From: Thysanoteuthis rhombus
Taxonomy: Eukaryota; Mollusca; Cephalopoda; Oegopsida; Thysanoteuthidae
Direction: 5' to 3'
Length of the DNA: 64,000 bases
Assembly (NCBI GenBank): GCA_963457665.1
Contig: OY735212.1
Span: forward strand, 52,480,838 to 52,544,837
Shown here: piece after piece, positions 22,311 to 34,969 of the stretch
How the letters are laid out: each line of letters opens with the position of its first letter
How positions within the stretch are numbered: position 1 is the first letter of the stretch
Translations under genes and position numbers: made by a program
Notes under the pieces: generated by a model
What the model was told of the DNA's origin: nothing
What the model saw: the letters and a program-made list of their open reading frames with translations, nothing else
Databases searched by the model: none

Positions 22311-24545
22311 TGTACATTTTCAATGTCTTTATTGTCAGTGGGAACATATATCCTGAATGCTTATACATACGCACACACAGATTTGTAGCGTAACATACAT
22401 ACATATACAAAAACTGTTGATGGCATCCTATGAATATTCATGCAACTAAATGTAACTATCAGTCCATATTTCAAGAGTTCAACCAGCCATTTTCAATATC
22501 TGGGTAGAGTTTTATCATCTAGTATCATGTAGAAATGTATGTTGCCAAACTCCAGTCCAATTCTGTAAGTGACTTTCTTTTTCTAAGGTAAACAGAACAA
22601 GAACAATCCTCGCCAAATTTAGGGAAGTAAACTCTTCAAAGTTTATCAAAAATCATTGATTGGTAAGCAGTTCTTGAACCAACTGGGATAAATTGTCAAG
22701 TCCTAAATATCTACAATTTTTTTTTTAGAAATATATTAGGGCTTATTCTAATTCTATTCTAATGAGTAAATATATTTATAAAATTACCATTTTCCTACAG
22801 TAATTTTGAAATCATGACCAAGTGATTAGTAGTCAGCTCAATCAACTGAGTCGAGTTGATAAGTCTCAAACATCTATGAAAATTTATCTTTCAGCCATGT
22901 AAAGGCTTATATCATTCTAATAAATAAATCATCTGGCATTGGACATAAACCTACTCCAAGATTTACCAGACCGCTCTATCATACTAAAAAATATAATTGT
23001 AAAGCAAGCTATCAGTCCATTGCCATTGATAAAATAACTTGTCTTACAATAGTGTGTAGCTCTTCTATAAGTTGATTTGTATGAGAACGTAACCATTTTA
23101 AACACCCAAATGAAACTTTTTACCTTCATGAATTGTTTTACAAGAAGAACCCAGAATAGTTACAACACTCGGAAATATCCCTGAAAACAGGTTCTAAAGC
23201 AGTGACTAAAATCAGTGAATAATGGTTCTGTTAGATTTTAGCAGGGAACCAAACAGACAAAAATGGCAAACACTGCAGGTGAAGGGGGTTTAGTATTTCA
23301 TAGCTTCAGAGTGATCCATCTAACAGGGAAACCTTGGCAAACCCATTTAGACAACCCCACCACCACCACCACCACCTTTCTTCATGAGTGTGAATACTGG
23401 GGAGGAAGATAATTGCTTGGATTCACTCTCTTTTGTTTGTCATCAGAGAGAATGGTGACAGAACATTCCAGAAGAGTTAGAAATAGACCCAGATCCACAA
23501 AATGGCCGACTGATTGAGTCTCTCTTGAAAATAACTCCAGATACAGAATCAAAGGCAGCAGACTCAGCAGTCAATGGATGTTTATTTTGAGCAGAACTTT
23601 TCATCTTCAGCAAAAAAAATTGTCTCACATCTCCAATTAACCTGAGAAGCTGGAGAGAATCCCCGTATAATCTGTCAAGCCTCATTAGATGAAGTGATTG
23701 CAAGATCAGAAGAAACGTCCAAGAATGATAAGCCTTTAAAACTAAAGCAAATGGAGCAAAAACAAAGTAATAACAGAAAGTAATGACAAAATAACAAAAA
23801 AATGTTGTCATTAGTCTGATAAGATTTTCTTTTGTTACTTCAATCATAGTATTTTTGCCAATGAATTCTTCAACATTGCAACTGTTGTAAGAAGTTCAGA
23901 GATATTGTATTATCATGATTCCATGAGTTATTCAAATGAATATATTCGTGGAGGTCCACAGATCAAGTTTTACCCATTAAAAAGATTTGAAGATGTGTGA
24001 GGTAAGAAAATGTGAATATTGATATGCCAAGGAATAAAAGTTGATGAAAATACACATACACACATGTATAGGTTAGGTAAGGTTTGTTCCATTAACTAAA
24101 GAGGATGTTAGTATAACATGTTTGATTGGGCTGTCACAGTATGAATATCTTGTCATATTACTGGCAATAAGTGCAGAGTGGCAGTGACAATACTCTAATA
24201 ACAAGAAAGAATTCATCACTTGACCATGAACAGTCAACCATAATGGCGATATGAAAATATTTAATCTCAGAATTTCAAACTATTATGAGGATGCTAGTTT
24301 GAAAATGTGTATGAAAAAAACTTCAGAACTTCCAACATCAAATATGAAGATACTGGCTTGAACAATGAGTGGAATAATGAACAAGACTCCACCTCAAAAT
24401 TTCAAAAATAGTCAATACACTTTGTGAAATCAATGAATTGAATAGGTTTGTTTGATAGTTAATCTGCTTGAAAAAATGTTATGAATAGAACAAGGCAATC
24501 ATTACAAATGACAATTAAAGTTACTACATCATCAACATCAATCAA
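22311..24545. other. Unannotated stretch with one protein-like patch
   Basis: A (CCA)n run lies at 23358-23376. The part at 23443-23847 is open for 134 codons on the minus strand, and a plus-strand frame reads 'PEELEIDPDPQNGRLIESLL' and onward for about 40 residues before a stop. Neither matches a family I know. At most one strand could be coding and no splice or start context supports either, so I leave it unassigned. Confidence 0.3.
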
Positions 24546-24548
24546 AAG

Positions 24549-24550
<2 letters not shown>

Positions 24551-24598
<48 letters not shown>
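24551..24598. repeat. (TA)n microsatellite
   Basis: Pure TA run of about 24 units. Confidence 0.95.
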
Positions 24599-24601
<3 letters not shown>

Positions 24602-24651
24602 ATCATATATAAGATCAGGCTAGATCATGTGATAACCTAATGTTGTAGATT

Positions 24652-24699
24652 TAAAGATGGATCAATAAGTCTGTAGCTTGACACATAGTTGAATTCTGA
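24652..24699 (+). mobile_element. Left end of a mariner-type MITE, truncated
   Basis: ATGGATCAATAAGTCTGTAG followed by CTTGACACATAGTTGAATTC matches the left end of the MITEs at 8.27 and 33.72 kb. The similarity stops where family A copy 5 begins, so only the end survives. Confidence 0.6.
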
Positions 24700-25487
24700 C
24701 GAAACTATCACATCACTAATATCTTTTGGCGCCATGCCCTGTTGAAGATGATCAATTGAAAATTGATCAATAAGCTACTTCTTTCATCTTTTATTGGGCA
24801 GTGATTACCATAAGTCTGAATTACTAAACACAAATTAAGAGACCAATTAAGCATAAACTTACATTGCAAATTGGTCCCCTACCCCCACTCAAACCTACTA
24901 AAGAGGAGTTTTTTTTTTTTTTTAAAAGGACCATTTTTTTAGACGTATAACAAGTGAACGTTTATATTTTCACCTCTCCAGCTCCATTTGTATGGCCAAT
25001 ATATGCCATACATACATGCATGATGAATATATCAGTATGGATCACTGGTTAATCCAAAAGTATGTGGGTAAAATGACATTAATGGAGGACTATCCAAGAC
25101 TTCATTTCAACATTATTCTCATTTTGAGCTCCATCAAGTAACTAAGGCATGAACCTCCTACTAAAATATATACATATAACATCTGATAATTTTAGCAGTG
25201 TAGATAACCAGAAGTCCAGCTGATGATTTCTCTTGGGTTGGAACACATACATCACCACTAAGTCTACCACAAACACGATCTACCTGCACACCCATAAATT
25301 CACAGTCCAACGATATAAACACCAGTTTCTAGCAGCACCTTAATTTCTGGACAAAGCTCGAAATGAGTGAAACGTTAAAATTTGTCTTAAACAATCTTCT
25401 GTTATTGTCATTCTACTCATACATATATGTATACATATATACCTGACCAGCTTAAAAATTGAAGAAACCTATTTGGACAGTTTTGCA
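24700..25487 (+). repeat. Family A copy 5, split by a ~395-bp insertion
   Basis: The body at 24700-25038 contains TTTTGGCGCCATGCCCTGTT, CTTTTATTGGGCAGTGATTA and GCATAAACTTACATTGCAAA. The tail (CCAGCTTAAAAATTGAAGAA, TTTGGACAGTTTTG) lies at 25443-25487. In full-length copies these parts are separated by only a few bases of ACATATA sequence, so 25039-25435 looks inserted. The insert ends with GAGTGAAACGTTAAAATTTG and then ACATATATG-type sequence. Confidence 0.65.
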
Positions 25488-26575
25488 TGATCGCTTCTTA
25501 TGAAGACAAAATTTGAGATCAAATGTTCAATCTATGCAACAAAAAAATCTGAATCCATTTTCCAAAAGGAAGACTCCATCTGATGAGCCTTCCAAAAGCA
25601 GAGCAATCAACACATGAAAACTATTATAAGAACTACAGAAAATCAAAACACTCTTTCTCTGGAATACATTAACATTTTAAGTATAAAAGTTTGTAACCGT
25701 GAATTTTTATGGCATCATTTGGTTTTTTTTTCTGCCAAGTTGAATAATCATGGAGAATAATAAAAATAAACTTATAAAAAAAACTTACACATTCAAACAT
25801 GAACATTGAAATTCTAGAAGACGCCTATCACCGCTTCTTTTCTTTCTTCCTTTATCACAGAAACATTCACGTCAGATTTCTTTGAAATTTTTTCTTCTCT
25901 CAACCTCATTAACTTCTTTTGATTTTTGCTCAACATCATTTATGGCCCATAAGACAAAGATACACTTTAGAAGTCAATGTTCAAGAAAGAATCTCCATCA
26001 GAAGCTTCATTAAAGTATGATTATTACTTGCTTTTTTTCCTTCCAAACAAAGTTGGCTGAATGTAAGGATATCCTCTGGAATTTTGAGATGAGCCATTAT
26101 CATTCCAAGAGTCATTTGAACCATTTTTATTGTTGTTGCTGCTAGCACAATGTTTCAGTTTGATATCTTCCTCAAGCTTACATTTTGTACAACAAGAATT
26201 AGGGTTGGGGTCTCATTTTTTAGACATTATTCATCAATGCATTTTTTTGAAAATAACAAGCTGAAAGACAGACTTCCTTCTTTTTTGATTGCACGCCTGG
26301 GAAAGCCAAAGAATGGATCGGCCAAAGATAACAATAAGAAAATCGAGCCAAAACAACTCCTTGGCTGAGTTAGGTATACAATAGAATATGAAAAATTTCA
26401 AAGTTTTATGCGGTCTCTTTCGTCAGAATTTCCCAGATGAGATATTGTTACTTTTATGCATTGTTTCTTTCAGATCAATTTTCTTATTTTTCTTGGCATT
26501 ATCGTAATATTTCAAGAGCTGTACCCTCAAGCTTCCTTTCTGTTTCAAGTTCCATGACTTAGTGTGGCTACCACT
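25488..26575. other. Unannotated stretch
   Basis: No gene or repeat family was recognised. A 72-codon plus-strand frame at 26150-26368 has no motif. Confidence 0.35.
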
Positions 26576-26577
26576 AG

Positions 26578-26905
26578 TTTCATTAGTTTTCAAGTTTGGC
26601 TGGCTGACCAGCTATATATATATGTATATATATGCATCATGCTTACAGGCTGAACTAATGGAGCTAGAAGGCTGAAACTTTATACATTTATTCCTTAATA
26701 TGTCTAGGAAAAATAGTTTGTTTCTGCAAAACCCAATATAGGCTTTTAGTGTGGGTGGAAATTAAAACTTTTTCATTGATCACTGCCCAACAACAGGTGA
26801 GTGAAGTAACTTATTCATTGATCAACCCTCATCCAAAATCTTTAATTGATTGCCCCATGGTGTTAAAGGATATGGTTTCCACTGAGTGACTAATCAGACT
26901 AATTT
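26578..26905 (-). repeat. Family A interspersed repeat, copy 6, nearly complete
   Basis: It reads from the reversed tail (TTTCATTAGTTTTCAAGTTTGG) through GGAGCTAGAAGGCTGAAACT and CATTGATCACTGCCCAACAA to GGTTTCCACTGAGTGACTAA at the reversed head. A short TATATATGTATATA segment at 26612-26634 sits in the variable region that other copies also fill with ACATATA sequence. Confidence 0.8.
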
Positions 26906-27225
26906 ACATTTTTTTAAATTCATATTAAATTTTAATTTATTTGAATTCATTGTCAATTTCAATAGTATTTTCTTCAATATTTGAATTTTGAAATCCAGTG
27001 TTGCCAAATTGAATATGTCAAACTGCCCCCCCCCTTTCCACCCATTTTATCACAACTGATTACAACTAAGAAGATCATTGACATAAATCAAAAGAGAACT
27101 CACATAAAACTTAATTACAATGCAATATGACCAATGAAAAAATTCTCTGGATGCTACAGATATACATGTAAAATCATGCAGGTATGCACAGCTATGAATA
27201 TATTATTATCTAATAAGAGAAAACT

Positions 27226-27341
27226 GGAAAGATTATAAAATCTTTCCAACAAGAGAAAAAATAATTCATGGATCAAGTTGTCAAGTTTCATGTTTCAAAC
27301 CAAATTCAGCAATTTTGGTAGAAGAACAATCTACCAAAATT
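27226..27341. repeat. Two adjacent perfect hairpins
   Basis: Hairpin 1: 9-bp arms at 27226-27234 and 27239-27247 with a 4-nt loop. Hairpin 2: 12-bp arms at 27311-27322 and 27330-27341 with a 7-nt loop. Both are perfect. Neither is followed by a T-run that would suggest a terminator, and no function is assigned. Confidence 0.8.
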
Positions 27342-28415
27342 AGTAAAAAAGAAACCAATGAATGTTAGATTATCTGAAAACTTAAATTGTAACTTTCCAG
27401 GAACCACTCAAAATGATGTAAAGATTGAAAATTGTCAAAATATGACTGCCTGAAAACCAAAATCTTTAAAGTTTGGAACTGTTCCTTCTTCTGAGGTTAT
27501 AGTTTTATATAACGGAACACAAAGGAATGTATTCTCGTTATGCAGAACATTAACCACAAGAATGAAATGAATTAAACAAACATTTCTGTAGTCAATGAAC
27601 AAAACCTTTATATCCAACTGATATACACATTCATCAGGCCTTTTTCTTTCCTCTGTCTCTAAAAAGGCTGAGATCTGACAAAATCTAGTGATAAAACAAC
27701 TAGATTGGCAACTCTGTGGTGGGCAGGGAAGACATAAAACCTATACCAGACATGCTCGAGGCTCAAAATAGATGTTTGCATATTTGGAAAAATTTACGTG
27801 GCACACTTTGGAGACAGCTAGAGCAAATTATTACGCTGCGATACACAGTTTTGAGAACCACTGGGTTATAGGTTACATAACTGAATTTTTCTGCAGTCAA
27901 CAGCAGACATTCTCAACTAAAAAATAAGGCTAACAACATCATATTTTCATCCTTTTTAGAACAACAGGGGCAGGGACTGCTTCAATATATACCGTAGTAT
28001 GTACCTGGGTTAGGAATTCTCCTGTATCTTATATTCTAAAGAACACAAATACTGAGATGGTCATAGTTTGTGCAGCAATATCTATGAGCATGTGCGTCAC
28101 TCTCTCTATCCCCTGGGGTATTTTTTCTTTCTGAAAATAAAGGCAAGGCATGCCCTGATACCCTCAGAATAATTCAATTTATGGCCTTCTTAAAGAAGAG
28201 ATTAGATTGTCTGAACCAATGAGTCTTCTTAAAGTTTTAGACAATATGAAAGATCAAAAAAGTTTTGTTTAGTAAAAAATCTTTGAAACTGATAGACATA
28301 CCTTGGTCTTTCAGGTCAGTTATTCAGCAAGATAATGTTTTAGAGCCTTACCTGAAAGAACAAAAATAAAGAAAGGGTTATCACAAATTAGATAAATGAT
28401 AATGAATAAATGTTT
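27342..28415. other. Unannotated stretch
   Basis: No gene, RNA or repeat was recognised. Confidence 0.35.
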
Positions 28416-28417
28416 AA

Positions 28418-28533
28418 AATCTTCATCCCTCTAGTTCCATTGGTGGGGTTTGTATGTATGATTCATAAACATTCAAATCATCTTAAAAACAGAAGAAACC
28501 TATGTTGACAGTTTGGGTTGGTGGTTTCTAATA
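28418..28533 (+). repeat. Family A 3' fragment, copy 7
   Basis: Only the last 115 bp of the family: CATCCCTCTAGTTCCATTGG, then AAACAGAAGAAACCTATGTT, GACAGTTTGGGTTGGTGGTT and TCTAAT. The 5' three quarters are missing. Confidence 0.8.
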
Positions 28534-29485
28534 GAAAGCAAGCTGGAAAGAAATGCAAGGAACTATCCATTTCTACAGTGTGATAAGAGTGTGCACTTTA
28601 CTTATACTTAGGTGACACAAATGGAGAATTTAGCATCAGACACCCTCGTCGAGTCAGAGATGTTTGCAATGATACCATAAGTTGTCTTCAGTTCTCAGTA
28701 AGGCATCTACTAACATTCAGAAGAATTCTTTAGTCTAAGATCAGAGATTACGGATTGAAATCATGTGATAAAACTTGATGGAACAGTACAAAAAATTCTC
28801 CTGAAAACTAATGCAGCTTCTATATTTGTAATAAATAACTAGGACAGTTATCAAGTTACTTCTGTTTGCCTGAAAAACACCCAGGGACTTATGGGATACA
28901 TCTTTTGAACCCAAACTTTGTTACAGGTAATACAACTGTTTTAACATAGGTAATGAAATAATTAAATAGCCCTATTTGGTAAAAGTGTAGCAAGAGGAAG
29001 CAGTGGCCGTGGATGCAGGTGTCAAGGTTGTAAAATTTACTCTAGCCTATGTTGCCTGATGGTTAATGATTAGGCAACCGCAGTATATAGTGCAACTACC
29101 CAAGGGTACTGTTTTTGCCCCAGGCCCCTGAGATTTCTTGCAATGCCACTGCTATTAGGTCAGTAACATTTGTATCAATTCATTTCTATTGATAATCCTT
29201 TTCTTCTTGAATTTCAATATATTTCTACTGTAAAATTATTTGCAATACTTTTCTACAGCAATAATAAGATAGAGAAAAATCTTGCCAAAAATTGATGATG
29301 AAAGTATACTTCATCTCAGAATTCAAGTGATTTAGAACTGTTAGTAGGCAGTTAAAACAAGCAATGGATGTAGGGAGACTTAAAGAAGAGAGGTGACAAT
29401 TTGACTACAAATTTGTGCCTATATGCATACACAGACATGTATATATGTCATTTCTTCACCTACTGTGATAGTGCTCAATATTTTG

Positions 29486-29530
<45 letters not shown>

Positions 29531-31055
29531 TAGATATGAAAACAAGGTTATATCGAAAATTGAAACATACAATGATGCTAAATTCTTGAAAAGCAACTGA
29601 AAACATGACGTAATGACACAGAAGGACCAATGTATTTGATATCTTCAAAAAACAAAAAAAAACGCCAAAACACTCACTTGAACATAGCAAAATATATGAA
29701 GCAGCCTGTGGGGAGGAGCAAAAATCTATAAATTGAAAACAATGGCCATATATATATATATACATATATATATATTGAAAACTACATGGATGCATGTGTA
29801 TAGATATGTATACAGATATCTCTCGCTTATTGAAAGTTTGCAGTGTGTTTTATACAACTCCACTTTCTCCTGCTATCTGAAATGACATAAAACGAAAAAC
29901 CATTCATTCATATGGAAAATTTTTCAAGCCTTCCCAGACTCCAAACATAACCTTATTCTATGTCTGCCTTCCTCAATGTCAAAGGTCAAAGTTCATCATC
30001 TGTTATGTCTAATTTCAAAGGTATACATACAAGCTTTAATATGATACATAAATACATTGATAAATAGGTTTGCATACACACATATATTGAAATAAACATA
30101 TATAAATACTTATAATTATTTTCCAAAAGATGAAGCGGTTTTCAAACTGCCATTCTCAATATCAGGATTTTTCCACTATTTCATTTTCACCATGTTCACA
30201 GTTTGCTACTTGCTGAATGTTTTTACTCTTGGTGTTTTAGTGACATCTTTTGATTGTGTGTAAGTATAGGAGAATTTTTTCTTCTTGTTTTGAAGAGTTT
30301 TTTCAATTATCAAACATATTCAAGTAACTGAATGATTATTTGAAAATCAATCAACCAACTGAGCAGTAGCTGTCACCAAAATAGTGAATAGTAAACAACA
30401 GGAAATCGAGTTTTTAGGGGTTGCTGAATTAGGAGGGTTACTGGATTAAAGGAGTTACCCGATCCAAGAGGTTGCTGGAATAAGAGTTAATGATTATATG
30501 ACCATGATTGTCAGTAGGTGTAAATCAAACCAGAGGAAAAAACAGAACAAAAACTTGAAGATAGAATTTAAGTAATGAAAGCTAAGCCAGAGGAGAAAAT
30601 TATGTAAAGAAAGCTCCATGACAGAAGGAAGAAAAAATTAATTTCTGTGTATATAACACGATACATAATTAAATACATTCAACGTAGCAGTACTTTGGCT
30701 AAAGGGTTTATTGTTATATGTGGGCATCTATTATTTGCATTCTGTTAATACAATTAATTTTACATAATATTTGAGTATTATGTACAAGTATTTTGCGAAT
30801 GGGAGCATTACCTTCTAGTGAATTAATTAGTGGAAATATCCTCAAACAAGATTCAACTCTACTATGAGACTGAACAGTACAACTTCAACCTGATATTGAT
30901 AAGGGCAGATTGTGCTGCCAAGAACTTTATCTTTTGGAAAATATCTATATTCATAGAAACCAAAGATCCGTTCACTTGTACAAAAACAAGAAAAGATTAC
31001 TAACAGATTAAAAAGATGCTCCTTGTCTGTTATTTTTAATGAAAGATGTATCAAA
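28534..31055. other. Unannotated stretch with microsatellites
   Basis: (TA)n runs lie at 29488-29526 and 29749-29775. A degenerate tandem repeat at 30419-30489 is listed separately. The 106-codon minus-strand frame at 29475-29795 is anchored in the TA runs. No gene was recognised. Confidence 0.4.
30415..30492. repeat. Degenerate ~24-bp tandem repeat
   Basis: Four related units in a row: GGGGTTGCTGAATTAGGAG, GGTTACTGGATTAAAGGAG, TTACCCGATCCAAGAG and GTTGCTGGAATAAGAG. Units differ by several substitutions and one gap. Confidence 0.6.
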
Positions 31056-31062
31056 CATATAA

Positions 31063-31066
31063 ATAT

Positions 31067-31137
<71 letters not shown>
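31063..31137. repeat. (TA)n microsatellite
   Basis: TA run with two short AAAT/ACAT interruptions. It gives rise to the Y/I-rich start of a minus-strand frame. Confidence 0.95.
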
Positions 31138-31409
31138 AATGAGTATTATCTTCTACATTTACACATTACAAGATATACACACACACACAAATATGGGTGT
31201 GTGCATGTGTTTTCATTAAAAACAATGTAAAAGTTCTTCTAGATGACTAGAAGACATCCTTGCATCAACAGAGGCTCTTACATCTTATCTTCTTCCAAAT
31301 CAAACATACAAGTGCCACCTTTAACTGAGGGCAAATGATAATAATGCAGCCAAGTTGGCGCTGCAGATTTAATGTCATCAACCAAGAAAATCAGCTAGAT
31401 AAAAGACAG

Positions 31410-31831
31410 ATTGGGTTAATCACCCAATAGAAACCGTCATGCAACCAGTGTCTTTTGACTGCATGCAGTGCTGAGGGTGATCAATGTATAAGTCACTTCT
31501 CTTGCTTTTTGCTGGCCAATGATCACTAAAAGAGGTTCAAATAAAAAAAAAACCTGTGTACAGCCAAACAAACAAAGGAGTGATTTAGCATAAGCTTACA
31601 TTGCAAATTGAGCCCCCCACTAAAAAGCTATTTAGGGTTGGAATTTTCAGAAAATGATAAAAAAAAACGTTTTAGCATACATAAGGAGAAAATGTTTAAA
31701 TTTCCAGTCCTCTAATTCCATTGGTATGGCCTTTGTTCCTGATATATACATACAAAGCCACCCAGCCAACAAGATCAGCTCAAAAACTCAAGAAACCTAT
31801 CTTGACAGTTTTGGTTGATGGTCTCTAAAAC
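31410..31831 (+). repeat. Family A interspersed repeat, copy 8, full length
   Basis: The best full-length copy for defining the family. The head is GGTTAATCACCCAATAGAAA, followed by GGGTGATCAATGTATAAGTC, then TTTTTGCTGGCCAATGATCA and GCATAAGCTTACATTGCAAA. Next come CAGTCCTCTAATTCCATTGG, an ACATACA patch and CAAGAAACCTATCTTGACAG, ending TTTTGGTTGATGGTCTCTAA. Near-terminal ATAGAAACCGTCA and TTGATGGTCTCTA are inverted repeats. No A/B box was found. Confidence 0.85.
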
Positions 31832-33718
31832 TTGTTTGAAAGATGCACAAAAGTCAGCAAACAAAGTTTTACATTTCAAAAGGCATTATCTGATTCACAT
31901 TAACGTTATCAACACAACTGGAAGTAGCACAGTGAGCACCAACAGCTGCAGACGTTATTTTCAAATGGCTGCATCGGTGACAGTACCATCATTTTCAACC
32001 CTTTCAAGCTGAAAGCCCCTGTGCCATCAGACACCCTGGGCCAGAGCACCTGAGGGTAAAAGCTCAAATTATTGAAAAAAAATTTCTTTCATCAACTACT
32101 GAAATGTTTTTGATGGTTTGCCATGTGGGGGCATGAGGGTTGTGTCACCTCTGTCATCAACATCTTACAGTGTATAGCAAAAGAGCGCTCAGCTCAAAAC
32201 AACAAGCTTATGAGTTGAATAGGTTGATTTGCTTTTGAGAAAAAAGAGCTCATTTCATACCAATATCATGTATTCGACTGAATGATTAATTTGTTTCCTC
32301 AACGTTAAGAGAAAAAAAAATGAAAAAAGATAATAGAAATCTTAGACAACAGTAGATTGTTCATTTTCTAGCATAATACCCATAAAGAAATGATGGGATA
32401 ATTAATGTATAGATCAGCACTTATGCTGAGGATGAGAGTATCTGTGCTTTCATCTTGGATCAAGGTGTCACTCAAAGGCCCCCTGTCTAAGATCAGAGCA
32501 CTCCCTTGAGCTAAAGTTCTAATTCCCTTATTAGAGATCATAATCCCTACAGACATTACTTCAAATTTCTCCATATAAATATGCTGGTCAAAAAACGCTC
32601 AACCCTCCTCTAAAATTACATTATGAAAAAAAAAGACACAACCAGTAGCCATAGACAGACTAATTAAATTTGCACACACTGTACAAATCTATGATTCTTT
32701 TCTCTCAACCACAAATTTTACAAGCAAAAATTCGGCTACCTCTAAGTGGAATGCTTGCATGCCTTTATTTAGAATTTTTAAGATCCAGCCCTTTTAAATG
32801 CATTATACCTGAAAATACACACCATTTCTGATACATAGATGCCATCCACTTGATATAACCATAGGGTATAAACCTAACAACCCTAACACAAAAACTTAAC
32901 TCAGTTGAACCCACCAGAGACTTCACACACGAAATAGAAAACAACTCTACTCAGCATTTTATTGCATAGATCCAACACCAACCTGAGTGTATTCAAAAAA
33001 TCTATCAAAAAATTATCTAAAGTACATTTCTGTTAATCACAGCCTACAAGCATACATACATACATACATACATATATTCATCTAGTTGGTTGACCCCCGT
33101 GTATGTACAATTGCTACACCCCTACAGAGCTAACAGCATCCAGCCTTGCTCAACCTATTGATATTGTCTGAAAGCAATAACAACTACTCCCCTATTGCAT
33201 AAACTTTCTTAAGCTCGGGTCATTGACCCAAGCTTTGATTCATACAATCAGACATTAAACATCTCTCTGGTGCACCAGCAGTTGACATTGGCACGACTTA
33301 AATGGAATACATCCTGCTTGACTTCAAGTATCCACAACTCAAATTTTAATTAATTACAATCCAGCCCATCTGAAAGACATGAATATAACCTACCACACAA
33401 GAATGTTGATATCTCTGGGTACTTGACACATATTTACAATCCAAACTAACCACAAGCCACAGACCGCCTATATATACACTAATTTTTACTGTATAATGTT
33501 CAATCAACTTGATTGAGTAGGGTTGGGTTAAGTGCACTGACAAGGATAAGTTGAAAAATAAGTAATTGTTGTGCAAAATAAATACATTTTCATCATTGCA
33601 CTACGACTTATTGATGTACATGCAGTGTCATCTATGGTCCTACTGCTGAGGAAAATCCTTCCAAAAATCTTTGTTTGGGAAGCCAAGCCATTCATCATAT
33701 ATACGAATGTACATATTC
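31832..33718. other. Unannotated stretch
   Basis: No gene was recognised. A short (CATA)n run lies at about 33052-33074. Confidence 0.35.
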
Positions 33719-33720
33719 AT

Positions 33721-33924
33721 AAGGGTGGAGCAACAAGTCTGTAGCCTGATACATGGTTAAAAGCTCAATTTTTACATCCAATTTTCACAGTATAAACTAT
33801 GTGAATAACATTCACCACTGAATTGAGAGCATTGACAAAGAAGGAAATTATAGTGAAAAAATCAATGTTTTTTGTATAAAATAAATGCTTTTTACACCAT
33901 AAGGATTTGGAATTATCAATTTAC
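33721..33924 (+). mobile_element. Mariner-type MITE, decayed
   Basis: The left end AGGGTGGAGCAACAAGTCTG and TAGCCTGATACATGG matches the 8.27-kb MITE. The interior shares ACCACTGAATTGAGAGCATTGA with the 43.5-kb copy, given in outline. The right end is diverged. Length (about 204 bp) agrees with the 8.27-kb element. Confidence 0.65.
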
Positions 33925-34089
33925 TTATATGCTCATATATCCATGTCTATATATAAAAGCCATACAAGCAAATTAGTGTTTAATTGTAAAATTATCCTAC
34001 AATGTCCAGTCCTATTATAACCTCAAACTTATAATGGATTGGTCCAAGTGAAAAAGATCAAAGCTATATATACATATGTTTTATTTTGA

Positions 34090-34685
34090 TGTTTTTCAAA
34101 AAGACCAGATTCATTAAATATGGCTAAACCAGAATGTTCATGGTCAAATTCTTTTTAAAAAAGCCAGATTTTCTGATTTTTTTTCAATAAGATAATTTTC
34201 AACTGTTGTAATGAAATAAGTTATATCTTATCAAAAGGATAGTAATAGAATGTGATAGTCTGTTGTCATAACAACAACTATTATGTGAAAAAAAGAAATG
34301 CTGTGTGAAAAGGAGGAGATCATTATGTTAATGAGAGAGTTCAAGAAAGAAAAAGTGATTTAGTGAGTGATCCAATTGCTGGACTGCCAGACAGGAAGGG
34401 GGATGCACAGTTGCTGTATACTTAGAGACATTTAAGGTCAAAAACTCACAAAAGTAGCCAAAAAATATCATAATACTGTTAGAACACACCAAAAAAAAAA
34501 TTTATCAAAGATACTATTGCAACAAAAGTCAAAATTGATTAAAATTTAAATACCAAAAGGTTCATGGCCTTTTAAAAAAGCCAGATTCAACAAATTTGGC
34601 CATAGTTTCTTCCTAAATTCTTTAATAAAATAATATTCAACTTTTGTAATGTTAAGTTATCATTTTAATAAAATAAGTTTCTTAC
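34090..34685. repeat. Pair of direct repeats ~460 bp apart
   Basis: The segment at about 34105-34230 and the one at about 34558-34675 share, in order, AAAAAAGCCAGATT, a C(A)AATTTGGC-like patch, and AATAARATAATNTTCAAC followed by TTTGTAATG. The repeats are diverged, and their spacer has no recognised content. Confidence 0.5.
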
Positions 34686-34918
34686 TATGACTATTTTCAT
34701 ATCGTACACTATCAGTTGTGATATTTCTTACATAATATTTTGGCTTTAACTTTATGACTGGTCAGCTTTTAAAACAGTTTAAGTTGAGTCAAGACTTTAA
34801 AAACTTAGAATCAGAATACATGAATTATTAGATATAGATTACTTAATAAAATAGTTTTAAGCTCCTTAGTGTCAAACCGTACAAAAATAATCAAATCATA
34901 TTTTGTGGGTATCAGCTA

Positions 34919-34920
<2 letters not shown>

Positions 34921-34968
<48 letters not shown>
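34921..34968. repeat. (TA)n microsatellite
   Basis: TA run with one GT interruption, followed by ACACACACGTATATT. Confidence 0.95.

Positions 34969-34969
<1 letters not shown>

Noticed and set aside
23443-23847. 134-codon minus-strand frame
   Set aside because: The longest frame outside simple repeats and recognised elements, but it shows no domain and has a competing protein-like stretch on the other strand, with no splice or start context. Left unassigned.
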